This document shows, piece by piece, positions 27,246-36,732 of a DNA stretch of 64,000 nucleotides. The stretch comes from Hyphomicrobiales bacterium (GTDB lineage Bacteria > Pseudomonadota > Alphaproteobacteria > Rhizobiales > Rhizobiaceae). The stretch's first letter is position 1; the number at the start of each line of letters is the position of its first letter. The stretch lies in assembly GCA_900466605.1 (NCBI GenBank), contig UBMU01000034.1, positions 43,169 through 107,168 of the forward strand. The letters are read 5' to 3'. The position numbers and the translations under genes were made by a program. The notes beneath the pieces were generated by a model. The model did no database searches, had not been told where the DNA came from, and worked only from the letters and a program-made list of their open reading frames with translations.

Positions 27246-27878
27246 CTAGGCGGCCATTGCGGCAAGGCGCATCTCAAGTTCGTCAACATGCGCATATCCA
27301 GCGCCAACCCTGCGAAGGGTTCCACCCTGTTTAGCGAACAGCGCGGGGAAGCTGGAAACACCCATGGCGCGGGCCGTGGCAAAGTCCGCCGCAGCCTCGT
27401 CGATCGTGCTCTTCTTTTTCCACGTTGTATTGAATTCACCTGCGGAGACTGGATGGCCAAGTTCCTCGAGCGCGCGGGATCCAACATCCGCGAGCACAGC
27501 GCCATCCGTGGTGTCGAGCGCGTCTACGTAAAAGGCATGCTGGAATGCGCGGAAGACCTTGAGAAGATCCGCTTGCGGCCGAAGAATTCTGGCGGTCACC
27601 ACCGCGCGACAGACGGGTTCGGTGTCGTAGACAAAGCCGGTTCTTGCAAGCAGACCTTCGCGGTTAAACGGCACGCCGCTTGCTTCCTCGACCTTCGCCC
27701 AATGATGCAGTCTGAATTGCTTGCCTGCGTCATCGAGTATGTCGGTGGCGCCTGCGCGGAGCCCACCAAGGACGATTTTCAAAGAAGCGTCCGGACGTCG
27801 TTGCAGCAACAACTCCAATTGCTTGCCAAATCCGTAGCACCATGAGCACATCGGATCGGCGGCCAGCACGAGTTCCAT
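27246..27878 (-). CDS. DsbA-family thioredoxin-fold oxidoreductase (FrnE/HCCA-isomerase-like)
   Basis: Cytoplasmic protein of 210 aa (no signal peptide). The thioredoxin-fold active site CSWC is at residues 11-14 in ADPMCSWCYGFG, and the cis-Pro loop is probably GVSSFPALFAKQGG. Relatives are FrnE-like dithiol oxidoreductases, and more distantly HCCA isomerases, which lack the CXXC. AAAGGG lies nine bases before the ATG. Middle gene of a three-gene minus-strand set. Confidence 0.87.
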   Translation of the reverse strand: MELVLAADPMCSWCYGFGKQLELLLQRRPDASLKIVLGGLRAGATDILDDAGKQFRLHHWAKVEEASGVPFNREGLLARTGFVYDTEPVCRAVVTARILRPQADLLKVFRAFQHAFYVDALDTTDGAVLADVGSRALEELGHPVSAGEFNTTWKKKSTIDEAAADFATARAMGVSSFPALFAKQGGTLRRVGAGYAHVDELEMRLAAMAA

Positions 27879-27948
27879 AGTCTTTTCCCTTTCATTTGCC
27901 GGAAGTGCGTGACGTGGTCACGGCCCGCACCTCGCTCCTGGTTGAGAC

Positions 27949-28662
27949 CTACCAGCGACCCGCGTTCTGGCCACCGTCGACATGGAGGATCTCCCCTGTG
28001 ACGAAGCTTGCGCCCTCGAGGTAGATGACGGCGTCAACGATGTCTCGGATCTCACCCATGTGGCCGACCGGATGAAGTGCCGACAGGAATTCATGGGTCT
28101 CGGGAGCATGCATAGGCGTCTTGATGATGCCAGGAGAGACGGCGTTCACTCGCACGCCCGTCTTGGCAAATTCGATCGCCAGTTCCTTTGTCACTGCATT
28201 CAATCCGCCTTTCGTGAGAGAGGCGAGAGCGGTAGGAACGCTGGCGACCGGCTGGTTCACGAGGCTCGTCGTGATGCTGACGATATGGCCGGAACCCTGT
28301 TTGAGCATTTCCCTCGCCGCACGCTGAGTGATGTGGAAAAAGCCCTCTACGTTGACACCGAAGTTCAAGTCGTAGTCTTCCTGAGTGAAGTCGACAAACG
28401 GCTTTGCGGTGAAGACGCCGGCGTTGTTAACCAACGTGTCGACGCGGCCGAAGCGCTGGAGTGCTTCGCGAACGACACGGTCTGCCGTCTCCGAGTTGGA
28501 GATGTCGCCTGCCACGGCGTGAACACCGTCGTCCGAACCCTGTTTGATCGAACGCGAGGTAGCGACGACGCGGTAGTTGCGCTCGCGATACGCGCGAACG
28601 AGACCTTCGCCAATCCCTTGCGATGCGCCGGTAATGATCGCGACCTTCTGCTGATTGCTCAT
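27949..28662 (-). CDS. Short-chain dehydrogenase/reductase lacking the canonical catalytic Tyr
   Basis: Classical-length SDR of 237 aa. Nucleotide-binding GASQGIG at 12-18, NNAG in VDTLVNNAGVF, C-terminal VNAVSPGIIKTPM and a YLEGASFVTGEILHVDGG ending. In the active-site helix, where YxxxK is expected, the sequence is PTALASLTKGGL: the Lys is present but the Tyr position is Ala. This atypical form appears to be a subfamily trait rather than decay, since the frame is intact. The function may differ from ordinary carbonyl reduction. AAAAGG lies ten bases before the ATG at 28662; an earlier ATG at 28680 overlaps that site. Confidence 0.85.
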   Translation of the reverse strand: MSNQQKVAIITGASQGIGEGLVRAYRERNYRVVATSRSIKQGSDDGVHAVAGDISNSETADRVVREALQRFGRVDTLVNNAGVFTAKPFVDFTQEDYDLNFGVNVEGFFHITQRAAREMLKQGSGHIVSITTSLVNQPVASVPTALASLTKGGLNAVTKELAIEFAKTGVRVNAVSPGIIKTPMHAPETHEFLSALHPVGHMGEIRDIVDAVIYLEGASFVTGEILHVDGGQNAGRW

Positions 28663-29003
28663 GATGTGCATCCTTTTCAATTGCAGCGGTCCTTGCTCGG
28701 GCCGCCCGTCGCCCTCGGCGCCGGTGCAACTAATTTAGGTGCCGTTGATCCTCGGGAGAATTACTGGATAGCGGCAGTCACTCCACCGATTTTCGGCAGA
28801 ATGCTTGATCCGCGGGGTATTGGCCCGAAGCAAACGCCCTCGCATTCTGGGGAGACCGGCAATGGTCAGATCCGCTCGGTGCATCGACGCCGATAGCGAT
28901 ATGTTTCTGCCATGGTCAAATCGCCTTCCAACAACAAGTGCCGACACGAGGGATGGCGAGGAGCACCTTTCGGTCTTGGTCGCCGCCTGCGACCCGATGG
29001 TGA
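28663..29003. other. Intergenic region between zwf and the SDR operon
   Basis: 341 bases. It should hold the promoter of the SDR-DsbA-tautomerase set and the end of the zwf transcript. No gene, and in particular no pgl or edd, follows zwf here. Confidence 0.4.
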
Positions 29004-30476
29004 CTATTCCTTGGTCGAGTCTCGCCATGCCCGCTCGAATGGCAAGCGCCAGGCATGTGGGGCGATGAGTTGGTGGATCGACTTTGGTCCCCAGCCACCC
29101 TGATCGTAAAGGCGCACCGGAGGTGGGTTCTCCAGGAGGGGCTGGGAGACTTCCCACAGCCGCTCAATACCCTCGGCGGTAGTGAACAAGGTGTGATCGC
29201 CACGCATGGCATCGAGGATCAGGCGCTCGTATGCTTCCAACACCTCACCAATCAGGCCGGTTTCGCTCATGGCAAACTGTAACGACAGCTTGTCGAGCCT
29301 GAAGCCCGGGCCGGGGCGCTTGCCATAGAAGGACAGCGAGACCTTTGACGCATCGGCCAGGTCGAAAGTGAGGTGGTCCGGCCCCTGCGCCCCAACGCCG
29401 GACCCGGCCGGGAACATTGATTTTGGTGGCTCTCGGAAGGCGATCGAGATGATGCGCTGGCCCTCGGCAAGCCGTTTTCCTGTGCGCAGGAAGAAGGGCA
29501 CGCCCGCCCAACGCCAGTTGTCGATGGCGCACTTGAGAGCGATGAAGGTATCGGTGTCGCTTTCCGGATCGACCCCCGGCTCCTTGCGGTAGCCGATATA
29601 TTGGCCGCGAACGACGTCGCGCGGTTCGATCGGTAGCATGGAGCGGAATACCTTGTTCTTTTCCTCCGAGATCGGCTGCGGCTCCAGGGCCGTGGGCGGC
29701 TCCATCGCCATGAAGGCGAGGATTTGAAAGAGATGGGTCACGACCATGTCGCGATACGCGCCTGTCGTCTCATAGAAGGCGGCGCGGGTGGAAAGCCCTA
29801 GTGTCTCCGGCACGTCGATCTGCACGTGATCGATAAAATTGCGGTTCCAGATCGGTTCGAAAAGGCCGTTTGCGAAGCGAAAGGCCAGGATGTTCTGAGC
29901 GGGTTCCTTGCCGAGAAAGTGGTCGATACGGAAAATCTGCTTCTCGTTGAAAACCTCGTGCAATTTCTTGTTAAGTTCCACAGCGCTGGCAAGGTCGGTG
30001 CCGAACGGCTTCTCCATGATGATGCGGCAACGCTCCACCAGCTCAGCCTCGGCAAGAAGTCGCACCGCCGGAAGCGCCGCCTTTGGCGGCACAGAGAGAT
30101 AATGGACGCGCCGCGTTTCCGGCCCAAGTGCCTCCTCTGCCCTGAGGACCGCTTCCTTCAGTACCCCAGCGCCGGCAGAAAGCGAGACATAGTCAAGCGA
30201 TGCGCGGAAATCTTCCCATTCGGCCTCGGTGAACTTGCGGGTGAGGAACTGGTTCAGCGACTCGCGTGCGATGGCACGGAAGGCGTCGGCATCGATCTCA
30301 TCGAGCGAGACGCCAACAATCCGGCAGCCCGGGATGAAGCCAGCCTTGATCAGATGAAACAACCCTGGCAAAAGCTTGCGCCGGGAGAGATCCCCCGTCG
30401 CGCCGAAAAGTACGACGACCTGTGGATAGCCGGGGCCGACCCGAGTGGAGTTCCTCTGCACAGTATCCGTCCCCAT
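29004..30476 (-). CDS. zwf: Glucose-6-phosphate 1-dehydrogenase
   Basis: Oxidises glucose 6-phosphate to 6-phosphogluconolactone with NADP, feeding the Entner-Doudoroff and pentose-phosphate routes. Protein of 490 aa, the normal length. Cofactor motif GATGDL at 25-30, the EKPFG strand near 155, and the signature RIDHFLGKEP at 183-192 with the catalytic His. AGGGG precedes the ATG at 30476; an ATG at 30497 in frame is an alternative. The gene stands alone: the usual partners pgl and edd are absent on both sides, so this is probably a second, accessory copy. Confidence 0.95.
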   Translation of the reverse strand: MGTDTVQRNSTRVGPGYPQVVVLFGATGDLSRRKLLPGLFHLIKAGFIPGCRIVGVSLDEIDADAFRAIARESLNQFLTRKFTEAEWEDFRASLDYVSLSAGAGVLKEAVLRAEEALGPETRRVHYLSVPPKAALPAVRLLAEAELVERCRIIMEKPFGTDLASAVELNKKLHEVFNEKQIFRIDHFLGKEPAQNILAFRFANGLFEPIWNRNFIDHVQIDVPETLGLSTRAAFYETTGAYRDMVVTHLFQILAFMAMEPPTALEPQPISEEKNKVFRSMLPIEPRDVVRGQYIGYRKEPGVDPESDTDTFIALKCAIDNWRWAGVPFFLRTGKRLAEGQRIISIAFREPPKSMFPAGSGVGAQGPDHLTFDLADASKVSLSFYGKRPGPGFRLDKLSLQFAMSETGLIGEVLEAYERLILDAMRGDHTLFTTAEGIERLWEVSQPLLENPPPVRLYDQGGWGPKSIHQLIAPHAWRLPFERAWRDSTKE

Positions 30477-31136
30477 TTTGCTGTTGCCCCTCAGCATGGG
30501 GCGGGATCTCGATTACATCAGCGCTAAACCAGTGCGGCCCAGCTTGTTCGAGCCCGCAGACGCGACGGCATGTGCTCACCCGATCCAGGGTTGAATAGAG
30601 CCATGAATTACCCGGTCGATCAAGGATTTACATCAAATGCGCCAGGGCCGAGCAGATGGTAAAAAGGCCAGATGGACGGCGTCACGTCGATTTCGGGTTG
30701 GCAATCCACGCTCTCATGATCCTGCGCCAACGACGAACCCAGACGGCCTAGAACCGATTGGAACAAAAGACCACGCGGTTGCGGGATACTTCGAACTTTC
30801 CAGACAGGGCTGATTGAGACTGCATTTGCTGACTATGCGTTCACCAGTACTCTAACACTCCGCATGCCCTGGCGCCGAGAACGGTCCGTCTGACCGTGAC
30901 CATGCTTCGCACTATTGCGGAGGATCCGTGCTCAACATCGGACCAATAGCTGTTCGTCTGTTTGTGCTCGTCATTAGGCAGGACATGGACATGTCGGCGC
31001 AAGCCCAAGGCGCTATATTGCGGCATTCCACTTTTGCAATGCGGGCGAGGTAAGATTTCATTAACCAGGCTCAGATAGGACTTGTTAACCGTCCCGTCGA
31101 TGTATGGAGGGTGCCCGCTCTCGTCGGCAGATCCTG
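30477..31136. other. Divergent intergenic region between zwf and the autotransporter gene
   Basis: 660 bases. It carries the start regions of both genes and nothing else I can support; open frames within it (for example 30841-31158 minus) lack domain character. No clear operator was found. Confidence 0.4.
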
Positions 31137-34100
31137 ATGAAATCACTCTTCCCGGCATTCTCCCGTCGTTTAGGCTTGTTCACAGCGCTGGCTTCCGCAA
31201 CGCTGCCTGCGCATTGCTTTGCCCAGTCGGCGTGGTCGGGCAGTGCGGACAACGAATTTAGCAATGCGTCGAATTGGACCCCATCTGCGCCTGGGCCAAG
31301 CGATGCGGCGAGCGTCGACACCGGGTCCCCACAGGTCACAAATGATGTCGCAGTTGGCCAGTTGGATGTGGATGGCGGAAACGTTACCATCACCAATACA
31401 GGCACTCTGACCACCACGAACGGCACATCGATTAGTTCCGGTAGCGTCAGTATCAATGCGGGCGGGGTCTTAAACTCGGATGTCAGCCTTGACGGCGGCA
31501 ACCTCTCCGTCGACGGTCACCTTAATGGCCGGTTGGGGTTGAACAACGGAAATGTTACCGTCAATGGTACGCTCGGCAGCGCCGCAGTTGGGACGGCGAC
31601 AGCGCTTTCCAACAATGGCGCCGTTGGCGAGGTCAACGTGTCTACAGGTGGGACATTCGTCAACAACAGCGGAGCAACAGCGGGGGCCGTCACCAATGCG
31701 GGCACTGCATCCAACGCCGGCACGGTCGAGAGCCTGATCAACACAGCAGGAAACTTCACAAACAATACCGGCGGCAGGGTCACAGGAAAGACGACGGTTG
31801 CGGGCGGGACCGTCACGAACAATTTCGTCATTACCGAAGCCGATGTGGCGGCGGTAGCAGCGTTCGTCAACAACAACGGCGCAAGTGCCGGCGCGATAAG
31901 GAATTCAGGCACCGTCACCAACGCGGGGACGATCGCCTCTGTTCAGAACGACGCCGGTACATTCACCAATAATTTCGGTGGCGTCGTCACCGGCAGCACC
32001 AATGTTAGCGGCGGCAGCGTGACGAACAACGCCAGTCTGAGTAACGTCAACGTCGGTGCAGGCGGCACATTTACGAATGCCAGCGGCGCAACAGCCGGTG
32101 CTGTTACCAATGCCGGTGCAGCTTCCAACGCCGGGACAGTCACCAGCCTCACCAATACCGCAGGCAACTTCACCAACAATGCCGGCGGGACAGTGACGGG
32201 AAAAACGACGGTTTCAGGTGGTGCTGTTGTCAACAACTTCGTCATAACCGATGCGGATGTGGCTGCGGTTGCCGCCTTCGTCAACAACAGCGGAGCCACC
32301 GCTGGCGCAATCAGGAATTCCGGCACCGTTACCAATGCGGGGACAGTCGCCTCGCTTCAGAACGACGCCGGCACCTTCACGAATAACGCAGGCGGGACAG
32401 TGACGGGAAAAACGACGGTTTCGGGTGGAACTGTTGTCAACAACTTCGTCATTACCGATGCGGATGTGGCTGCGGTTGCCGCCTTCGTCAACAACAGCGG
32501 AGCCACCGCTGGTGCAATCAGGAACTCCGGCACGGTTGCAAATGCGGGCACAGTTGCGTCGCTTCAGAATGACGCGGGAACCTTCACAAACAACGCAGGC
32601 GGCACAGTTACCGGCACCACGGCGGTGAGCGGAGGCACTGTCATCAACAATGCAGCGCTGGCCAACGTTAATGTCGGCGCCGCAGGCAGCTTCACCAACA
32701 ATGGCGGCGCAGTGGCGGGTACGGTGATAAACTCCGGCAGCGCATCAAATGACGGAACAATTGCAGCACTTACAAATAGCGGTGGCGTATTTGCAAACAC
32801 CGGCGCGATCAATGGGACGGCGACGGTCTTGGGTGGCTCGCTGGTCAACGACGGGACCATATCCGGAGCGGTCGACATCTATGAGGGTGGGCTCCTTTCA
32901 GGCAGCGGGTTCGTTGGCGGGATCTTCGTGAATGCTGGAGGCGTACTTGCACCCGGTCCAGGCATAGCCACGATTACCGTCAACGGGGACCTGGCGTTTC
33001 GCACCGGCTCGACCTACCAGGTGGATATCGACGCAAGCGGCCTTTCCGACACGATTAATGCAACAGGCGCGGTCACGATACAGGGCGGCACTGTGGATAT
33101 CAGAGCGGTGACCGGCAACTACGGGCTTGCCACCAACTACACTATCCTGAGCGCCGGCAGCATCACCGGTACTTTCGACAACGTTTCAAGCGATTTTGCG
33201 TTCCTCTCGCCATCGCTGACCTACGGTCCCACTGCCGTAGATATGCAACTCGATCGCAACAGCGTGCAATTTGCCGATGTCGCCGATACCGCAAACGGGC
33301 GAGCGACCGCTGCTGCCGTCGAAGCATTAGGATCCGGAAACGCGGTGTATGACGCCGTATTGTCGCTCGATGCCGGCACTGCCGACAGCGCGTTTACGCA
33401 ATTGAGCGGCGAGGTTCATGCCTCGCTGAAAAGCGCGCTGCTGTGGGAAAGTCGATTTGCCCGCGAAGCGCTCCTCGAGGAAATGGCCCCGGGCCGGGAT
33501 AAACAAAAAGACGAGGCGACGTTCTGGACTTCCGGTTTCGCCGCGTCGGACGCGTGGTCGGGGGATGGGAATGCCGCCGGGATCAATACTCAGACCGCTG
33601 GCGTCATTTTCGGGGCAGACACGCCGATCACCGAACAATGGCGCATCGGGGGTGTAATCGGCTACAGCCACGGCTCCTTCGACGAGGCGAGCGCGGATTC
33701 ATATCACGCTGGTCTCTACGCTATGGGTGATATCGGCCCTATAAACATCCTTGGCGGCGCCATTTATTCTCACAATGAACAATCAACCCGCCGCGATATC
33801 TCCTTTGGAACTTTTTCGGATCAGCTGACCGCCGATTATGCCAGTGCGACCAGCCAGGTTTTCGTCGATCTTTCCTGGACGCACGAAATTGATGCCATCA
33901 AGCTCCAGCCCTTTGCCAATCTTGCCTATGTCAATCTCGACACTGGCGAATTTAGGGAAAGTGGCGGCGACGCGGCCTTATCGGCTGCAGATGGCAACGA
34001 TGCAATCGCCACCTCTGCAATCGGCCTGCGCTGGTCGACGGATTGGCAGGAGAGCGACTTGCCTGTCGCGCTCAATGGAATGGTCGGCTGGCGGCATATA

Positions 34101-34316
34101 GCTGGTGACATGACGCCACACTCCAGCCTCGCATTTGCGGGTGGCGCGCCTTTTATCATCGAAGGTATCGAGATGCCTCGAGACTCCCTGATGGCCAAAA
34201 TTGGCGTTTCTGCCAAGCTCTCGAAGTCGGCTCGCCTGACGCTTAGCTATTCCGGCGAGTTTGGCAACGGCCTGCGCTCCAGCGCGGCGTTTATGAGCGT
34301 GGTGTCGAGGTTCTAG
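31137..34316 (+). CDS. Type V autotransporter with Asn/Gly-rich repeat passenger
   Basis: Surface or secreted protein of 1059 aa. The signal peptide (LGLFTALASATLPAHCFA) is followed by a passenger of beta-helix type rich in Asn, Gly, Thr and Ala, containing a 69-residue tandem repeat (listed separately), then an ordinary stretch with LAPGPGIATITVNGDLAF and a linker. From about residue 770 lies an autotransporter beta-barrel (FWTSGFAASDAW, QTAGVIFGADTPI, RIGGVIGYSHGSFD) that ends in VVSRF, the terminal Phe expected for BAM insertion. Related adhesins mediate attachment or autoaggregation; the role here is inferred. The ATG at 31137 is chosen for the signal peptide; an in-frame ATG at 31104 adds 11 residues. 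Confidence 0.9.
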   Translation: MKSLFPAFSRRLGLFTALASATLPAHCFAQSAWSGSADNEFSNASNWTPSAPGPSDAASVDTGSPQVTNDVAVGQLDVDGGNVTITNTGTLTTTNGTSISSGSVSINAGGVLNSDVSLDGGNLSVDGHLNGRLGLNNGNVTVNGTLGSAAVGTATALSNNGAVGEVNVSTGGTFVNNSGATAGAVTNAGTASNAGTVESLINTAGNFTNNTGGRVTGKTTVAGGTVTNNFVITEADVAAVAAFVNNNGASAGAIRNSGTVTNAGTIASVQNDAGTFTNNFGGVVTGSTNVSGGSVTNNASLSNVNVGAGGTFTNASGATAGAVTNAGAASNAGTVTSLTNTAGNFTNNAGGTVTGKTTVSGGAVVNNFVITDADVAAVAAFVNNSGATAGAIRNSGTVTNAGTVASLQNDAGTFTNNAGGTVTGKTTVSGGTVVNNFVITDADVAAVAAFVNNSGATAGAIRNSGTVANAGTVASLQNDAGTFTNNAGGTVTGTTAVSGGTVINNAALANVNVGAAGSFTNNGGAVAGTVINSGSASNDGTIAALTNSGGVFANTGAINGTATVLGGSLVNDGTISGAVDIYEGGLLSGSGFVGGIFVNAGGVLAPGPGIATITVNGDLAFRTGSTYQVDIDASGLSDTINATGAVTIQGGTVDIRAVTGNYGLATNYTILSAGSITGTFDNVSSDFAFLSPSLTYGPTAVDMQLDRNSVQFADVADTANGRATAAAVEALGSGNAVYDAVLSLDAGTADSAFTQLSGEVHASLKSALLWESRFAREALLEEMAPGRDKQKDEATFWTSGFAASDAWSGDGNAAGINTQTAGVIFGADTPITEQWRIGGVIGYSHGSFDEASADSYHAGLYAMGDIGPINILGGAIYSHNEQSTRRDISFGTFSDQLTADYASATSQVFVDLSWTHEIDAIKLQPFANLAYVNLDTGEFRESGGDAALSAADGNDAIATSAIGLRWSTDWQESDLPVALNGMVGWRHIAGDMTPHSSLAFAGGAPFIIEGIEMPRDSLMAKIGVSAKLSKSARLTLSYSGEFGNGLRSSAAFMSVVSRF
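31632..32873 (+). repeat. Six in-phase 207-bp repeats coding 69-residue passenger units
   Basis: The equivalent Asp/Asn codon of each unit falls at 31635, 31842, 32049, 32256, 32463 and 32670: exactly 207 bases apart with no indel. Two unit types alternate as A-B-A-B-B-A: type A (NV-x-x-GG-x-FTN..AGAVTNAG..) and type B (ADVAAVAAFVNN..AGAIRNSGTV). Units 4 and 5 differ at only about seven positions over some 145 bases, so they look like a recent duplication. A degenerate seventh unit, one codon shorter (204 bases), starts at 32874. Confidence 0.9.
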
Positions 34317-34514
34317 GGCATTGTGAGCCAGTAGACGCGCCAGGATATCGGCAATTGGTTGTGACATGGTCGAGCAGCCGAGATTTCCGCCACAATAGGA
34401 GGCCGCCGTCGTCGCTGAATTCGTGCCCCGCGATCTCCTGCACGCGCCACGATCCGTGCTTCGAGCCCGTCTGTGCACTTTGCACTGCGCGCGATGACGC
34501 GCAGCGCCCTTCCG

Positions 34515-35105
34515 TCATCGAACCTTCCTGTAGATCCACAGCTGCGCAGGAGGAATATTTCGCATCATGAAGGCCAAGTGGCGGATCTCATACCCGGCGG
34601 GTAGCGCGACCACCGGTGATAACAACCCGTAGGTTATCTGGACAACTGGCCGACCGACTGGGACACGCTCAAGAAGATCGAGGACGAGCGCCAGTCGCCG
34701 TTCGATCGGCAGATGAAGGAGCGGAATGGCTGATATCACGCAGTCAAACTTGGCTCGTCTTTTTGAACCCAGAACGAGATCCAACGCAAAAGCGTCTCCG
34801 CATCGGAAATCGACGTCCGGAAATTGCGCGCGGAGATGTTGACAGAATTCAGGGGAGTATTCGATCGAGGTAAGGTTCTGGGGGTCAACGCCACGCCTCA
34901 GAATCGCTTTGGTGATTACGCCCGTACCTGGTCCAAGTTCCAGAACTGGCAGACCCGACCCCGGATGAATGACGCTTGCCATCTTCCTGGCTGTCACGGC
35001 AGAGGTCGGGGTGATTGCGCCTACCGCGGTTCGATTGCGCTTCCAGCCTTTCAAAAACGCTATCTCGTCCTTGAACTTCAGTCCCACACGCTGCCGCACG
35101 TTCAT
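34515..35105 (-). CDS. PmtA-type phosphatidylethanolamine N-methyltransferase paralogue
   Basis: SAM-dependent class I methyltransferase of 196 aa. The SAM motif VLELGPGTG is at 54-62, preceded by AVGAITPTSAVTARKMASVI, a segment characteristic of rhizobial PmtA, and followed by SIEYSPEFCQHL. The end, RNIPPAQLWIYRK, is also PmtA-like. Such enzymes methylate phosphatidylethanolamine towards phosphatidylcholine at the membrane. Several residues diverge, so it may be a specialised second copy. GGGATCGG precedes the ATG. Divergent from the MFS gene; the 198-base gap to the autotransporter holds no gene I recognise. Confidence 0.83.
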   Translation of the reverse strand: MNVRQRVGLKFKDEIAFLKGWKRNRTAVGAITPTSAVTARKMASVIHPGSGLPVLELGPGTGVITKAILRRGVDPQNLTSIEYSPEFCQHLRAQFPDVDFRCGDAFALDLVLGSKRRAKFDCVISAIPLLHLPIERRLALVLDLLERVPVGRPVVQITYGLLSPVVALPAGYEIRHLAFMMRNIPPAQLWIYRKVR

Positions 35106-35364
35106 TTGCCGATCCCTAATTTAGCCAGTGATGGGCGCGACAAAAATATTCGGGAAGCGACGACCGCAAGTGCATTTTCGTTCAATTCGGTTCGGCTGGA
35201 CCTGGAAGGCAGGGAAATGCAGGGGTGCGACGCCCAATCATACAACCCTGAAAAAGTTACCGGGCTGGACTGTTCCACTCAAATGTGACCTCGACGGACC
35301 TCCGCCGGGGTTCTAGAAAAACTGAAGGAGACAAGGGCGCAATTGACCCCTTTGGGAGAACTTC

Positions 35365-36597
35365 ATGACTGCATCAGTTTCGGACGCGACGTCTTCGGCA
35401 GATACGCCAAGCGTCTCTCGGCCTCGAGTGCATCTATTGGTCTTGCTCGCATTGGGCCTATCGCACCTATGCAACGACACGATCCAGTCTCTTATTCCTG
35501 CAGTCTATCCTATTTTGAAGAGCGAATTCGCCCTCGACTTCGTCCAGATCGGCGTCATTACACTTGTTTTCCAGATCGCTGGAGCATTATTGCAGCCTGC
35601 AATCGGGCTCTACACTGACCGCCACCCGTTGCCCTACTCGGCCGTGTTCGGCATGGCGTTCACGCTCGCGGGACTGATCAGTCTTGCCTATGCCTCCTCT
35701 TATGTCCTCATTCTGATCTCCGTGACCCTGGTCGGTATCGGCTCGTCCATCTTCCACCCGGAAGCCACGCGGGCAGCGAGATACGCTTCCGGCGGCAGGC
35801 AGGGACTGGCCCAGGGAATTTTCCAGGTCGGTGGACAGGTCGGCGGCGCGCTCGGCCCGCTATGCGCTGCGATCTTCATCGTTTCGAACGGCCGCCACAG
35901 TCTCGTGTTCTTCACCGCGATGATCGGTCTGGCGATGTTTCTGCTCACGTGGAGCGCTCGCCAATACTGGTCGATCCAGTCACAGTTCGACGCTGCGCTT
36001 CGCAACAGGAGCTCGAAAAGCGCCCTTCCCAGTCACTCGCGCCGTACCGTCATCATCGGCCTAGCGGTTCTGACGCTGCTCATGACGTCCAAGCTGACCT
36101 ACCTTGAGAGCTTCCGCTCATTCTACACGTTCTATTTGATGGACCGCTTCGGTGTTTCGGTCTCGACGTCGCAGCTGATGTTGTTCGTATTCTTCATCTC
36201 GTCAGCGGCCGGCGTGCTGCTTGGCGGTATCGTTGGGGACAGAATTGGCAGGTATCGGATCATCTGGATTTCCATTCTTGGCCCCCTACCCCTCACCCTG
36301 CTCTTGCCCTACGCGGACCTTTTCTGGACTGGAGTGCTGACGGTCGGGATCAACCTGATCATGGCAAGCGCATTTGCCTCGATCATGATCTATGCCATGG
36401 ACCTAGTCCCGAAGCGGATCGGGCTGATCGGAGGGATGTTCTACGGCCTTAATTTCGCGATTGGCGGAATTGCCGCAGCGTTTCTGGGCGGCTTGACTGA
36501 CAGGATCGGGATCGAGGTCGTCTATCAGATGTGCTCATTCATACCGATTGCTGGCCTTCTGGCGATCTTCCTGCCTCGCTTGGAAGCCAAGCGATAG
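35365..36597 (+). CDS. MFS transporter, fosmidomycin-resistance (Fsr)-like
   Basis: Inner-membrane exporter of 410 aa, 12 hydrophobic segments. The start LALGLSHLCNDTIQSLIPAVYPILKSEF and GIGSSIFHPEATRAARYASGGRQGLAQGIFQVGG are signatures of the Fsr family. Substrates of relatives include fosmidomycin and unrelated small drugs; the natural substrate is unknown. GGGAG lies nine bases before the ATG. It precedes the OpgC-like gene on the same strand with a 135-base gap. Confidence 0.9.
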   Translation: MTASVSDATSSADTPSVSRPRVHLLVLLALGLSHLCNDTIQSLIPAVYPILKSEFALDFVQIGVITLVFQIAGALLQPAIGLYTDRHPLPYSAVFGMAFTLAGLISLAYASSYVLILISVTLVGIGSSIFHPEATRAARYASGGRQGLAQGIFQVGGQVGGALGPLCAAIFIVSNGRHSLVFFTAMIGLAMFLLTWSARQYWSIQSQFDAALRNRSSKSALPSHSRRTVIIGLAVLTLLMTSKLTYLESFRSFYTFYLMDRFGVSVSTSQLMLFVFFISSAAGVLLGGIVGDRIGRYRIIWISILGPLPLTLLLPYADLFWTGVLTVGINLIMASAFASIMIYAMDLVPKRIGLIGGMFYGLNFAIGGIAAAFLGGLTDRIGIEVVYQMCSFIPIAGLLAIFLPRLEAKR

Positions 36598-36732
36598 AGA
36601 GCGGCTGTGGTGGGCTCCATCATTGTCGGATGGAAAGCTTGTGACTGATGTTTCGGATGTCGGAAACGTGAACCGCTCGTTCATGTGGGCTTCATCGCGC
36701 GATTGCTACCGTGGGTTCGTCGTCAACAGAAA

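Noticed and set aside
27108..27845. Plus-strand frame of 245 codons opposite the DsbA-family gene
   Set aside because: No domain, no signal, and fully antisense to a well-supported gene; typical of GC-rich DNA.
31632..32873. Regularly spaced DNA repeats resembling a CRISPR-like or satellite array
   Set aside because: The period (207 bp) is a multiple of three, there are no spacers, and the units stay in frame inside the autotransporter gene; they are protein repeats.
31517..32878. Three long minus-strand open frames opposite the autotransporter repeats
   Set aside because: They repeat with the same period and are low-complexity Val/Pro/Ala/Thr products: antisense shadows of the repeat, without ribosome sites.
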